From Lycorma delicatula (lineage: Eukaryota; Arthropoda; Insecta; Hemiptera; Fulgoridae), in NCBI RefSeq assembly GCF_047948215.1, contig NC_134464.1, forward strand, positions 37,519,520 to 37,583,519: a stretch of DNA of 64,000 nt. The letters run 5' to 3'. Position numbers and translations under genes: made by a program. Shown here in pieces: positions 49,362-61,477 of this stretch (the first letter of the stretch is position 1; every line of letters starts with the position of its first letter). Below the pieces are notes generated by a model. The model did not search any database, was not told where the DNA came from, and worked only from the letters and a program-made list of their open reading frames with translations.

Positions 49362-50342
49362 TTTACTAACTTGTATAAAGTAAAGTAAGAATTGTGATCA
49401 TGAAAAATTTCGGTTTTCAGATTTCAACGGAAATATCCATTTTGACTAATTTTGGCGACAGAACGTACATACGTATGTATCTCATAACTCAAAAATGATT
49501 AGCTGTAGGATGTTAAAATTTAGGATTTAGGACTGCTGTAACATCTAGTTGTGTATCTCCCCTTTTGATTACAATCGACCAGACCAAAAGTGTCCAAAAA
49601 AGCCTAAAATCAACAAAATTTGGATTTTGGACTTTTTCTTAACTGCAGTAATAAGTCCTCAACCCAGCCGGGTTGGTCTAGTGGTGAACGCGTCTTTCCA
49701 AACCAGCTGATTTGGAAGTCAAGAGTTCCAGTGGTCAAGTCCTAGTAAAGCCAGTTATTTTTACAAGGATTTGAATACTAGATCGTGGATACCGGTGTTC
49801 TTTGGTGGTTGGGTTTCATTTAACCACACACCTCAAGAATGGTCGAACTGAGACTGTACAAGATTACACTTCATTTATACTCATACATATCATCCTCATT
49901 CATCCCCTGAAGTATTATCTGAAAGGTAATTACTGGAGGCTAAACATGAAAAAGAAAGAAAGTAATAAGTCCTCTTTGAGTGAGAGCTTTTCAACAGTAT
50001 ATCATAAGTGGTACTTATTTTCATTGGTTCCAATGTTATAGCCAAATAAAATTTTAATTAATGAAATATTTGGATCTTGCAAGGGGAACACACTTCAGTT
50101 TGAATCCAACTTCATCTCATTTTTTTAACTTAAATATATTGATTTATTAATAATTATTCACCTCTGATTGTAAAAAAAAACTTTTACAATAAATAATAAT
50201 TTAATAATAACAATAAAAAAAATATATAAAAAAATATCAGAAATTATTAATGAAATAAAATGTAATGTACATTCTATTTTTAAAAAAAATGTGTATATGT
50301 AATTTAATAGGCATGCAAGGAAGTCATGTAGTGTCCACATCA
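49362..50342 (+). repeat. Non-coding repeat family, copy 2, split by a SINE
   Basis: The two halves (49362-49646 and 49975-50342) together match copy 3 in order. The right end closes with CATGTAGTGTCCACATCA, shared with copy 3. The SINE insertion is therefore younger than this copy. Confidence 0.85.
49661..49960 (+). mobile_element. tRNA-derived SINE, full copy with 14-bp target duplication
   Basis: A 300-bp SINE of the same family as 22307, with A box TGGTCTAGTGG and a B-box region GGTCAAGTCCTAG. It is flanked by AGTAATAAGTCCTC at 49647-49660 and 49961-49974. The paralogous repeat at 63263 has the uninterrupted site (GCAGTAATGTCCTC), which confirms the boundaries. Confidence 0.93.
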
Positions 50343-50371
50343 GATTTTTATAATTTTAATATTAGTAAAAT

Positions 50372-52230
50372 ATTATACAGAGAGTCAAACCATGGAAACC
50401 ATTCAACAACTTTAAAAACATCCCAGATAGAATACTGTAACTTTCAGGATAAGGTATCAGTCAACTACTTTACCTTTTGATGAGAAATAGAATATCAACC
50501 CCTTTTTGGGGGTGTGCCAGAGGTTGTAACTTAAATAAGTTAAATGGTAATACCCTTTGTGTGATAATACATCATTTTAAAGGTCTCCTTAAGACAAAAA
50601 AAAATGGTGTAAATTTCCTGTTTTATTTATATCATTTTTATTGTTTTAAAATGGATGGTACCTTTTTCCATTTTGGTACGATGTCTGTACCCAAAACGGC
50701 GGCAGGAAAAGTTTGAATATTGAAAAAATTACATTGATAATTAAAGGAGGAACTGTTTTTACAAATAAATAAATTTATAAAAATTTGATTAAATTAATAT
50801 TATTGAATAAATTTATTAAGTATAACATTTGCTTATTTACTTACATTTCATTTTAATAAATGTTGAAAATGTCCTTCTGTTGTTTGACAGTGTGCCAGTT
50901 GGTTGTAAAAGGATGATACTGCATTATTCAATGATTCCCTAGTGATATTTTGTGCTGATTCTGAAAATTTATTTTGTAAATTATTGATATTTTGGGGCTT
51001 ATTTTGATAAACAATACTTTTTAAGCAGCCCCATAGAAAGTAACCCAGTGGTGACAAGTCAGATGATCTTGCTGGCCATTCTATTTCACCCCTTTGGTTC
51101 ATCCATCTTCCTGGAAAAATGTATTTAAAATTTCACTTATCTGAAGACTGAAGTAAGGTAGATTACCATCTTGTTGAAACAAATATGTGGAAGTTGAGGC
51201 CAACAATGTTTGAATGTATAGAATGCTATGGTCGAGAAGCAAAGCCTCATATTTCACTGCGTTTAATTTTCTATCAGTAAATATAGGCCTTATCAATTGT
51301 CCACCAACAAAACCTGCCCATACACTTATTTTAACTGAATACTGGGTATGTGCCTCACGATGCCAGTGTGGATTAATATCAGTCCATTATTGACAATTAT
51401 GGCGATTTACATTACCATTTTTTTTAAATATGGCCTCATTAAAAGCTAGGTTATTTAATAAATTAGGATCTGAACAAATATTGTTCATCGTAATTTTGCA
51501 CAACTCATCATTAAAAGTGGGACAAAGTGTGTCCTTTTCACTAAGTGACATCTTGATAGCAGGTAGCACAAAAAAATTAATTCACTAAAAAACAATTAAC
51601 AAAAGATGTAAACAAAAGTGGTTTAAAAATTAGGTAGGTAGATCAAATCGGTTAGCCTATCAATCATAATATAAGTTCTCATAAAAAACTAAGTGTAGTT
51701 TATGAAATACTATAAATGAAATTGCACAAAAATTAAAATAAGCTTCATTTTTGCAATATTGTTAAGACAAATGCTGATCAATGATCAACATGAGTAGGTG
51801 ACAATATTTTTATTTATTTACTCATTAAATTGGAACCTAAAAGTTTTTTTGTGTTAAAAAATAAGATTTTTTTAAATATTTAACTTTTAAAATAAATTTT
51901 AATTAAATTAGATTATAGTTTAACTTATTTTTATTTCATTTTATTACTTGAACTTACTGATTTTAGTAATTTTCAAAATCCACACTTTATCCCATCACCA
52001 TTTTGGGTACAGACATATCAACTTTTTATTTATATCATTTTTCTTGTCTCAAAAAAACCTTTAAAATGATGTCACACAAAGGGTGTTACTGTTTAAATTA
52101 TTTGAGTTAAATTCTACTTCTCGTCAAAAGTAAAATAGTTGATCGATATCTTATCCAGAAAGTAACAGTATTCTATTTGGAACAGTTTTAAAGTTGAGGG
52201 GTTTCCATACTTTTGACTCGCACAGTATAA
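50372..52230 (-). mobile_element. Mariner/Tc1-type element with long inverted repeats
   Basis: The ends are inverted copies for well over 150 bp. Shared blocks include GAGTCAAA, ATGGAAACC, TAGAATACTGT and CACAAAGGGT, then ATCATTTTAAAGGT further in. This is much longer than normal mariner ends (about 20-30 bp). The minus strand carries the transposase remnant below. Confidence 0.85.
50848..51569 (-). pseudogene. Mariner/Tc1 transposase remnant, catalytic Asp to Gly
   Basis: Minus-strand pieces in order: FKKNGNVNRHNCQ (core start), HREAHTQYSVKISVWAGFVG, GGQLIRPIFTDRKLNAVKYE, LFQQDGNLPYFSLQISEILN (second Asp), then EWPARSSDLSPLGYFLWGCL and NKPQNINNLQNKF to LAHCQTTEGHFQHLLK. The expected LDYFLWG reads LGYFLWG, so the third catalytic Asp is lost. 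In-frame stops and a frameshift separate the pieces. The overall architecture matches the element at 1-1080 but the sequence is a different lineage. Confidence 0.8.
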
Positions 52231-52737
52231 AAATCCACCCTAGGAGCAGAATAAGATAATAAATTTCTTAAATTAGTTACAAAGTTGCTATCGTATTTTG
52301 TATCTCCTGTTGTGGGTGCTTTCCTCAGTACATTACCTCTTAATCAAATAGCAGTTTAATTCAATTTTTTTTTTGTAATTATGAAATAAAAATTATTTTA
52401 GATGAAGAAAAAATGTTATCTTTTAATCAGTTAAAAATATGTTGAACTGATTAATACTATTGCACTAAATGCTTACAACAGAAAAGAAGAAGATCCAAAT
52501 ATAATAACAATTTTAAAATTTATTTTAAATTAAATTTCATCATTTGTTTCATATGAATGAAAATCTTTTTCTGTTAGGAAGTGCTGTTTGCATGTGATAA
52601 TCTGCTTTTAATAACATTTTTTGCATTATTAATCTATTTATTGGTTTTGATAATGAATGATTAACACTTTAAAATTACACAAAAGTTATTGTTATTTCAT
52701 AATAATAACTTTTTCTATTAAACTTTTACAGCGGAAA

Positions 52738-52759
52738 TTAACAGCATCATTGCTGTTAA
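52738..52759. repeat. 22-bp palindrome ending in TTAA
   Basis: TTAACAGCA and its exact complement surround TCAT. It could be a footprint or the end of a TTAA-targeting element, or chance. Confidence 0.4.
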
Positions 52760-54251
52760 TGGCGCCCATCTTAAAAGTTTAGAAAACCCCTTTAGCAAAT
52801 AGCGAATAATTTATACTGGCTGTATATGCATTTGTTTATTTAATATGCTGTTTTTAAATTTTATACTCAAGCTTAATAAAATCTTGATTTTTATGTGCTA
52901 CATGTAAACTTGCATGTTATGGTTATCTTTACCTTTTTGTTGTTTCTGGTATTTAGGAAGTTATCTGCAGAAGTGTGATTTTATTGCCGCATAGTATTAT
53001 TTGCATGTGCTGTTTGTATGTACAAAACTTAACACCCTTAATGGTATGAAATTTACCACACCAAATGTGGCAAAAATAACATAATACAAAAACAATGAAA
53101 ATCTTTCTTTCAGTAATGCACTTTAAAATGCCATTCCATCAATAAATTTAAGAAATGCTTCTGATAGCTCCATTTATATAACGGATGCTTCATCGGATTT
53201 TTACTAAATTAAATTGTAGGTATGAGCCAGTTATTTTAGATGAAGAAAAAATATACAGAAAATTTACTTATAAAAAATATAAATTTTAATGATCAAACAA
53301 TCAGATTCTTTTATTTTTAAAATTTTCATTTTTTAAAAGTCAATCTACATTTTTTATGTACTCTGAGATCTGACAGTATTGATTTACATATTCTGTCTAT
53401 AGAAGGAAATTTCATGACCCCTTTTGGATTGTTTTTGACCCATTATCTGTAATTCTGTTCATTTATATAGCCTAATAAATAAAAGAGATTTCGGGATTAT
53501 CATGCAACAGTTGAAACATTACAAAATTCAAGTCTTTAAGGTAAATCATTTGATTGTAGTATTCGACAAGTGGAATTTATACAGACAAAACCACAAATCC
53601 TTGCACAATCATTTGTGACAAGTTCCCATCACCAAACCCTCTGATTAATGGAAGTGGTCTCATTTGTCAAAACCCATTGGAAAAATGCTACATAATTAGC
53701 TCCAAAAGTAAAAAGTCTTGTATTTCCATTAATCAATTGGAAAATTCTTCAACTTCTGGTTTGAAGAGTAATTAAAAAGAAAACATGACTATAATCATAA
53801 TGATGTTACTATAACCAATATAATGAGGTTACTAACCATAAATGTTGTGTCTTAATCTTTTTATCTTTGATTCGGCCTGTAAAATTTTTATTTTATTCAT
53901 TGAAATGGGCAATAAGCAGCTAGTAAATTATAACTAATCTAATAGATATTAGTTGGCATCCAGGTTTATTCAAGCCTTTTTAGTTTTAATTGTAAACGAC
54001 AATTTATTGATGTGATTCCCTTTTTAAGAATATTCTTATTTTAGACTGCATTTTATTTGTTTAGTTCATAGTATTTTTATTTTACTTATAATAAAATTAA
54101 GTTAAAATTATAATTTTAAAAATATTAAATAGATTATTAAAAAAAAACATCATGTAAATAGCATAGACATTAAAATAATTTTCTGTTAATCTAAACGTAT
54201 TATAATTGAATAACTTTCAGTTCTGTATTACTTTATGAAGTATAGCATTTA

Positions 54252-55483
54252 CGAGGTCTGTTCAGAAAATTAACAAACTTTATTTTTTTAATCTTTATTG
54301 TTAATTTTATAGGTTGCAGGTCCTTCTCCCCTTCAAAGTACTCCCCTTCGCTATTCACACACTTTTCCCAGTGGTGTTTCCACTTCATAAAACAGTCCTG
54401 GATAGCATCAGTTGAAATGGCCTTTAAGGTCTGTGACAAATTTGCTTTAATGTCTTCAATAGTCTCAAAACAGTGTCCTTTCATCACTGATTTTAATTTC
54501 AGAAATAAGAAAAAATCGCAAGGAGCCAGGTCTGGCGAGCAGGGAAGCTGAGGGACACTCAGCACAAAGCTGATTGTATGGGTGCATTGTCATGGTGAGG
54601 GAACCGTGAGTTGTCTCGCCACAACTTTGGTCTCTTTTTGCAGATATTTTCACATACTGTTGTAAAACACCTAGACAGTACTCACGGTTCACTGTGTCAC
54701 CTTGAGGCAAGAATCCAAAATGCACAAATTTCATTAAAATCGAAAAAACAGAGAGCATCACTCTGACATTGGATCAAGACTGACGTACTTTCTTGGGACG
54801 TGAAGTTCCTTTGTCAATCATGATTGAATTTTTGTCTCATTATTGTAGCTGTAAACCCAGCTTTTGTCTCTTGTTATGATCCTTTGCATGAATGTTTCGT
54901 CATCATTGGCTTGTTCAAGAAGTTGCCGTCAAATGTCCACTCGATGTTCTTTCTGCTGTTAGGCGCTACAACTCAATGCATTTACAGTTTTTCAGTCAAA
55001 ATATCATAACATGATGCAATTGAGATGCTAACCCCTTCTGCAGGTTCTCTGATAGTCTATGGGTACACCAGATTTTGATTTTGATTTTCTGAACGCAAGT
55101 ATCATCAGTTGAAGTCTAAGGCCTTCCTGGTCAAGGGACTGACAACCACTTTTAAATCATGAAACTCACTTGTAACATTGCGTACGACTCAGAGCATCAT
55201 CTCCATAAGCTTGTTTCAAAAGTTGAATTGTTTCTGTGAAAGTTTTCTCCAGTTTCAGACAAAAATTTACGTTGTATCATTGCTCCTGAAAATTGCACGT
55301 TATGAAAATTGCTAATAATACTCAAATATCAATAACACGAAAACTGAACAAGATATCAACAATCCAAGAATGTATGGTTACAGAGGATTGTTATGAAGAA
55401 CACAATGCTGTCAACCACACGTTACTCAATACTTGTGTTGGCGCATAATTAAAAATGTTCAGTTGTTTTCTAAACAGACCTCG
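54252..55483 (-). mobile_element. Complete-length mariner with TA flanks
   Basis: The ends are CGAGGTCTGTTCAGAAAA (from 54252) and the complement of CGAGGTCTGTTTAGAAAA (to 55483), each next to TA (54250-54251 and 55484-55485), the mariner target. The unit is 1,232 bp. The minus strand encodes a mariner-type transposase in pieces. Confidence 0.92.
54296..55290 (-). pseudogene. Mariner-type transposase remnant
   Basis: The C-terminal portion is open on the minus strand (54565-54233): SVPQLPCSPDLAPCDFFLF with the third catalytic Asp kept, then LKSVMKGHCFETIEDIKANL, ending KWKHHWEKCVNSEGEYFEGE. The middle (54761-54580) gives GDTVNREYCLGVL and a TMTMHPYNQL segment where the second catalytic Asp is expected, in a shifted frame. 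Upstream there are stops and frameshifts. It is decayed but less so than most copies here. Confidence 0.75.
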
Positions 55484-57476
55484 TACTAAAATAAATTTCA
55501 CAGATTTGAAATGTATGGAGCTCAGACATTACTAAAATGTATCTGACCACACTATTTATTATTTATTACTGACCACTGTTTAATAAATTGTCGGTGACCA
55601 TAGCTGCAATATTTGAAATTGTCTTTATATGTGGAATTCAACAGAGGCTAAGTTGAACCAGTTAAAGCTTAAAGCTAATGATTACTTAAAGTAATTTTTT
55701 TATTTACATTGAATCGTTATAGGTAATCCTTTAAAATTAACTGTCATTTAGTTTTTCATAATATTAATATTTCATAAAATGAATTTACTTTGAGGAATGT
55801 TGTTGCATGAAGAATCAGTGGACTGATTGTGAGTAAATTTTTAATTTTTTAATTATTTGAAAAGTTTGTTTAGATGAAAAAATATTACGTAATTTAAGCA
55901 AATTTAATTAATATTTTTAAAATTTCATTTGCTGTTGCTGACATTCTTTAGTGACACTACAATTTTAAAAAGTTATAAGAGCATTTGAAAGGTCTGTGAT
56001 GTATTTTAAATCATCTTGCCTTAATTCAGTGAAAAATTAGCTATTTTATGTAATTTTCTTGTCAGCCATCATGGACGTCATACATTTCAAATTCATTGAT
56101 CAGGAAGGTGAAATGTGGTTAAATCTAAAACATAGACATAATAAAACTCGCTGTCTAGTTTTATGGAAATATGCTATAGAAAATATTTCTGGAGCTGTAG
56201 TACAACTCCTTCATTCACATTGTTGTAGATGATGGATGTTGATGTCACTTTTTTATGTGCTCAAAGAATTATACCTACTTTTTTAATTTTTTCATATTTT
56301 TAAAGTGTATTGAAAGAATGCCTGTTATGTTTAGTTTATAAAAAACATATACAAATTATACAGAACCAGTCTTGCTGATTACCTTACAGTCACATGTTTA
56401 AATATAAATCACAGAATGCTTATTTCACACATACACATAAAACTCCTGAGCTCACTGTGCACTCTAACAATATAAAATTTATACACTCTAAAGAGATCAC
56501 GTATACTTTTTGACAATGGCATTTCATGTCGTGGCAGTGAAAAATTAATAATTTTTTTAAAGTTTAAATTTAATTTTAGAACTAATATAAGATATTTAAC
56601 CTAATACGTTAATGTCTAGCCTGATTTTATTTATTGTGTATAATGAGTTCCGTCCTTCAAATTTGCAAACATATTTGCATTGTTAACAGTGATATCAAGA
56701 TGAAAATGATTTTGATTTATTCATTAGGTGCTTTCCATATGAAATTTTTGATAAATTTATACATCATTTTATTATGTTACACAAAATAAGTTTTGATTTA
56801 TTTTAAACAGGGATCATTAGGAACATAACTAATGAAATATTCAGTGTTATTTATAACAGCTTATTTTAGAATATAACCATTTTCAGAAAAATTCAGTAAA
56901 AAAAATCTCATTACTTATTTTTATATCATAACTTCAAACAAAGTTGAGAAACATAATTTTGTCTTGGAACGTTAATTAATGTTTTTCTGCTTCTTAAAAA
57001 CATTTGATAGTCTAGTAAAACATTACTAGAACTTTATTTTTGTAAATTTAATTCTTTTCTGATTTTCATGGTGTTCAGTTGTTATTAAAAGTTGTGTTAG
57101 AAGCATCATAATTTTTACAATTGTGACAGTTGATGCATCATTATATAAGTTAGCTTATTACTATACAATGTGCTGTAAGGAAACTCAGTATTTTCATCAG
57201 TTTCATCCTGTTATAATTGATTTAAACTTGGTACTACAATGAAAACTATGCATTTTCACCATTTCTCTGATAAGACACCAAGCGTTAGGATGATATTAGT
57301 AATATTAAGTTCTTAATATTCATACATGCGTGGTTTACTGCAGTAATCAATGGAATTGATTAGTGAAGTCTGTTGACATTTTTTTAATGATTGCACATTA
57401 TATCACAATTGTATTTTCTTTATCATTGATTTAAAATGTTTGTAATTTACTTATTTTGAAAATGTTTTGTTGATAG

Positions 57477-57553
57477 ACTTTTAACTTCCAATGACAATGA
57501 TGACAATCCACCAGATAAACATGAAGAGTCAACTATGTATGCTGATACATCAG
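57477..57553 (+). CDS. Shugoshin-like gene, long-form penultimate visible exon
   Basis: A 77-nt exon with acceptor TTGATAG (ends 57476) and donor GTAAAA (57554). After the exon at 38155 it completes an Arg codon and reads LLTSNDNDDNPPDKHEESTM then YADTS, ending one base into a codon. It is acidic. It is an alternative to the 46732 exon, because both accept the same phase. Confidence 0.65.
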
Positions 57554-57615
57554 GTAAAACCAAATAAATTTGTATTATGTCGCATAATGTATATGTGTAT
57601 AAAATTAAATTAATT

Positions 57616-58956
57616 AAGTAAATCTGTATGTGTCGCATTATAAAAAAATACAATAGAATTTTTTTTTAATTTCAAAAAATATTGATCAGAAAAATATATT
57701 AATTTCTAGATTTTATAGATGTTTACAGTATGAACATTAGTCACTACAAAAAGCCTTAGGAGCACTAGAAAGGTACATTAGTTATAAATTAACAGTTACT
57801 GCTTCCTTATAAATGTATATTAATTATAAACTTTGATATATTAGCCAGGAAAGTTAGTATTTCAGATTTATTAATCTGATAAATTCATGCTTATTGTCAT
57901 ATTAACTCTATATCTTATTTATTTATAAGTTTAACCCATCACTACCAACAAAAACCTAGAGTGAAATTTACCCTCTGTCACCAGAGGGCAATAGCTTCCA
58001 CATTCCTCAGATTTGCCTAATTGTGATTTTAACTTTATGGCTATTTGTATACTATACAACAACCAGAAAAATAATATTAAAATATATATTTTTTTTTAAT
58101 TTAGTTTTTGTTTTTGCGACCTCCCATTAGGAATATTAATAAAATTCTAAGAAGAATTTCTGATGGTCCAGAAAAATCTATATGTAAGTTATCACAGCAA
58201 ATTGGTGTAAAATACATATCTTGCCGTAAGATTCTTCATGATTTATATTTGAAACTATATTGTGTAACAACTGTTCAACAACTTATAAGTAAATCTGTAT
58301 GTGTCGCATTATAAAAAAATACAATAGAATTTTTTTTTTCATTTCAAAAAATATTGTTCAGAAAAATATATTAATTTCTAGATTTTATAGATCTTTACAG
58401 TATGAACATTAGTCACTACAAAAAGCCTTAGGAGCACTAGAAAGGTACATTAGTTATAAATTAACAGTTACTGCTTCCTTATAAATGTATATTAATTATA
58501 AACTTTGATATATTAGCCAGGAAAGTTAGTATTTCAGATTTATTAATCTGATAAATGCATGCTTATTGTCATATTAACTCTATATCTTATTTATTTATAA
58601 GTTTAACCCATCACTACCAACAAAAACCTAGAGTGAAATTTACCCTCTGTCACCAGAGGGCAATAGCTTCCACATTCCTCAGATTTGCCTAATTGTGATT
58701 TTAACTTTATGGCTATTTGTATACTATACAACAACCAGAAAAATAATATTAAAATATATTTTTTTTTTAATTTAGTTTTTGTTTTTGCGACCTCCCATTA
58801 GGAATATTAATAAAATTCTAAGAAGAATTTCTGATGGTCCAGAAAAATCTATATGTAAGTTATCACAGCAAATTGGTGTAAAATACATATCTTGCCGTAA
58901 GATTCTTCATGATTTATATTTGAAACTATATTGTGTAACAACTGTTCAACAACTTA
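57616..58956 (+). repeat. Two head-to-tail 671-bp units of transposon sequence
   Basis: Unit 1 (57616-58286) and unit 2 (58287-58956) are nearly identical, differing by a few substitutions and T-run length. Each unit carries a fragment matching the third-Asp region of the transposase (the TTTGCCTAATTGTGATTTT block, near 58010 and 58680). An N-terminal helix-turn-helix fragment then follows (58108 and 58779: MFLRPPIRNINKILRRISDG, then LSQQIGVKYISCRKILHD). The order is therefore C-terminal piece before N-terminal piece. Confidence 0.9.
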
Positions 58957-59470
58957 AAATAGACAAAGTAAAAATGTCGTAATTATTGCAACTAGCTTCT
59001 CAGAAATACTGTCTATGAACAGGTAGACCCTAGGCTTATTTCATGTGACATAAGCCACAGTTTTATTTATCTGGGCATGTTAATTTGCCCAACACCAGGC
59101 ATTAGATGACTGAAAATCCTTACTAGATGTTTAAGCGTCCACATCACAATAAAAATATAGTGTGCTGTGATGTAATGTCCACATTACAGTGTGTGGTATG
59201 GTGTTTCTGAGGCCAGTATGTTTTGACACCACACTCAGTACAGAAGTATACTGTACAATTTTTTAAGAATTCTATGCTCAGTTAACAGATTATGAAAAAG
59301 AAAATGCCTTTTTCCAACAAGTTGGAGCAGTGTGTTACATATCAAATGACTCACTAGCATGCATTCATGCAGTTTTAAAGAAGAATAAACTGTCACCAGG
59401 GGACGTGGAATAGCTTCCACGTTCCTCAGATTTGCCTAATTGTGATTTTAACTTTATGGCTATTTGAAGG
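58779..59470 (+). pseudogene. Mariner/Tc1 transposase remnant, catalytic Asp to Val
   Basis: After the helix-turn-helix region in unit 2, the + strand continues with broken core pieces. These are HKPQFYLSGHVNLPN (about 59050), NKNIVCCDVMSTLQCVVW, NAFFQQVGAVCYI (the second Asp of QQDGA is Val, GTT at 59321-59323) and EWLPRSSDLPNCDFNFMA-like sequence (about 59407-59460, with a stop in place of the Trp). Stops and shifts make it dead. It belongs to the same broad group as the elements at 1-1080 and 50372. Confidence 0.75.
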
Positions 59471-59708
59471 ATAGTTTATGAATCAAATCCAAACAGTATA
59501 AAATTTTAGACATTAGTAGTACTCTTTATTTCTGGTTTTACCCAATAAAATTTAAATTTAACTTTTGGTAAAGAAACTCTCTGTGATAAAAGTTCACTAC
59601 ATATTCAGTAGTATATACTAATTCTCTTTTTGCTTATAAATATAAAGAAAGACTTCAATTTTTGTTGTACTGTATTTCTATTTTAAAATAATATTTCCCT
59701 AATTTCAG

Positions 59709-59790
59709 AGTTAGAAGTATCACAAAGTATGACTACAAGACGATGTTTAAGGAATCGTGAAAAAGACAGACATTACAAAGAGCCAAACCT
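59709..59790 (+). CDS. Shugoshin-like gene, exon with shugoshin C-terminal box
   Basis: An 82-nt exon with acceptor CTAATTTCAG (ends 59708). After the 57477 exon it completes a Glu codon and reads LEVSQSMTTRRCLRNREKDR then HYKEPNL. The pattern Arg-Arg, Cys/Ser, Arg, then Tyr-Lys-Glu-Pro-x-Leu is like the C-terminal shugoshin box, which binds phosphorylated histone H2A at centromeres in the known family. A strong GTAAGA donor follows at 59791, splitting the Leu codon, so the coding sequence probably continues. If unspliced it would stop at 59792-59794. The family call rests mainly on this motif. Confidence 0.65.
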
Positions 59791-60060
59791 GTAAGATTTT
59801 TTTAATATTATTCATTGAGATTAGAAATATAAGCATATTATTTATAATCTCACCTTTTATGTTGTATGGAGTATATAACCTGTCGGTTGGAAGATTGATT
59901 AAGGTTATCATTGATGCTACAAAATCATGGTTTTGATGTAGTTATCTCTCACATATTAAATTTAAGTTTTTAGATATTAGATTTACATTCAATGTTCTGA
60001 AAATATATAATTATCATGCCCCTCTTTCTTTATCCGATATTCTTTATTACGTGATTTTAT

Positions 60061-60085
60061 AACCCAAAAACAGCGTTTTTGGGTT
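60061..60085. repeat. Perfect 11-bp-arm hairpin
   Basis: AACCCAAAAAC and its exact complement GTTTTTGGGTT enclose three bases. Confidence 0.8.
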
Positions 60086-61477
60086 AAGTACTGTACTCCT
60101 GTGTACTTTTCTGTTAGGAGCTGCTTCCTTGGTTGGTATGTGACTCCAGCTATGGATTTAAACCAGGCTTTTCAACCCTGGAATTTTACAAAAACACCAA
60201 CTAGTTAGTGATTGATAGGCACATAATGTAAAGCTAGCTTTCACTCTGTAATTAAACAAAAAAGAAGGAAATGTATAGTCACTGTTAAATTGATTTGCAT
60301 GTCTGATTTATTAATTGGTTTGTATGTTATTGACAACTAGTTGGGTAATGTTCAGCATATTGGCATCTAAATGATCTATACTCAGCTTCAATTTCTTGCA
60401 AAAATTTAATTTTTGTTTACACATATCATTTCTTCTATCCTATTTTGATAAAACGCAGTCTTCAAAAAAATGATCGTCACTTAGTGTTTAAATAATTTGA
60501 TGACATGATGTCTCTAAAAGTAAGGGCATAGTATATGTAGTGTGTATAAATTTATGTCTGCTGTTGGTGTTCAGTGTAAGTTTATAGAGACAAATGTAAG
60601 CTATAATATTTTCAGTAGTTGTTATGAATCTGTATAGCTGCTAAATTTTGGGATAAATATCTCTTGAGATGATCTGAAAGTGCATGTTTGGTGTAGACAT
60701 ATTTACTGAAATACTATAGGGGCATTTATATTTGCAGAGAAAACCATCATAGTTACTGACTATCTAGACAAGCTTCAGCTATTTACTTTCCTGAAAACTG
60801 ATGAAATTGAGAACATAGGTGTAAAAATGGCATGAAATACTGCTATGGTTCAGGTTGGAAGTTAGAAGTGAGTTATAACAAAAATTTCCCAGTTGGTGGA
60901 TTGATAGAAAAGGCCTATTTCACAGCTCATAAAGTCTAGATCTCATGCTGTTGTTTTTTTTTTCTTGGAATCTTATAAACAGTTTCATTTATTCTAAGTT
61001 TGTGATTTAAATGACTTTCGTGAAAGGATAGTTTTTACAATTACACCAGAATTAATTCAACACAAACATTAGCATTTAACACAAACATTTTGAAGTTATC
61101 AGTTATATAAATGATGCTCATCTGAAAACTTATTTATTATTACAGGAAATAAAACTGGTGCATTTATTTAAAATTTTAAAAATAAAGTTTCTACATCCAT
61201 TAAAGAAAATGTTACCGACACCGGACTTTTTCTTCTTTTCTTATAGTCTATTAAGTTTTAATAAACATAATACATAAATAGTGAAACAATTTACTACTTT
61301 ATCTGAAGCGATTTACTATGCATAACTAACAGAACAGAACAGAAGAATAACAACCCTGTCTAGTAGCATTAAATTATTATAAATGCTCTAATCTTGATAC
61401 AACATCATTTATTTCTGTACTCGCCAATAGATCTTTTCAAAAAATATTCCTTTACAATTTTTTAAATAATCACATTC

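Larger units (their letters stand above)
46799..57476. other. 3' flank of the short form, intron of the long form
   Basis: A stretch of about 10.7 kb containing two copies of the non-coding repeat (47351, 49362), a SINE, and two mariner/Tc1 elements (50372, 54252). The stretches 48060-49360, 52240-54240 and 55490-57476 hold nothing I can name apart from a small TTAA-ended palindrome at 52738-52759. Confidence 0.55.
57554..59708. other. Intron occupied by rearranged transposon
   Basis: Almost entirely the tandemly duplicated mariner-type element described separately. It ends with a CTAATTTCAG acceptor. Confidence 0.65.

Noticed and set aside
49802..50041. 79-codon frame as a gene
   Set aside because: It is read through the SINE and its flanking repeat.
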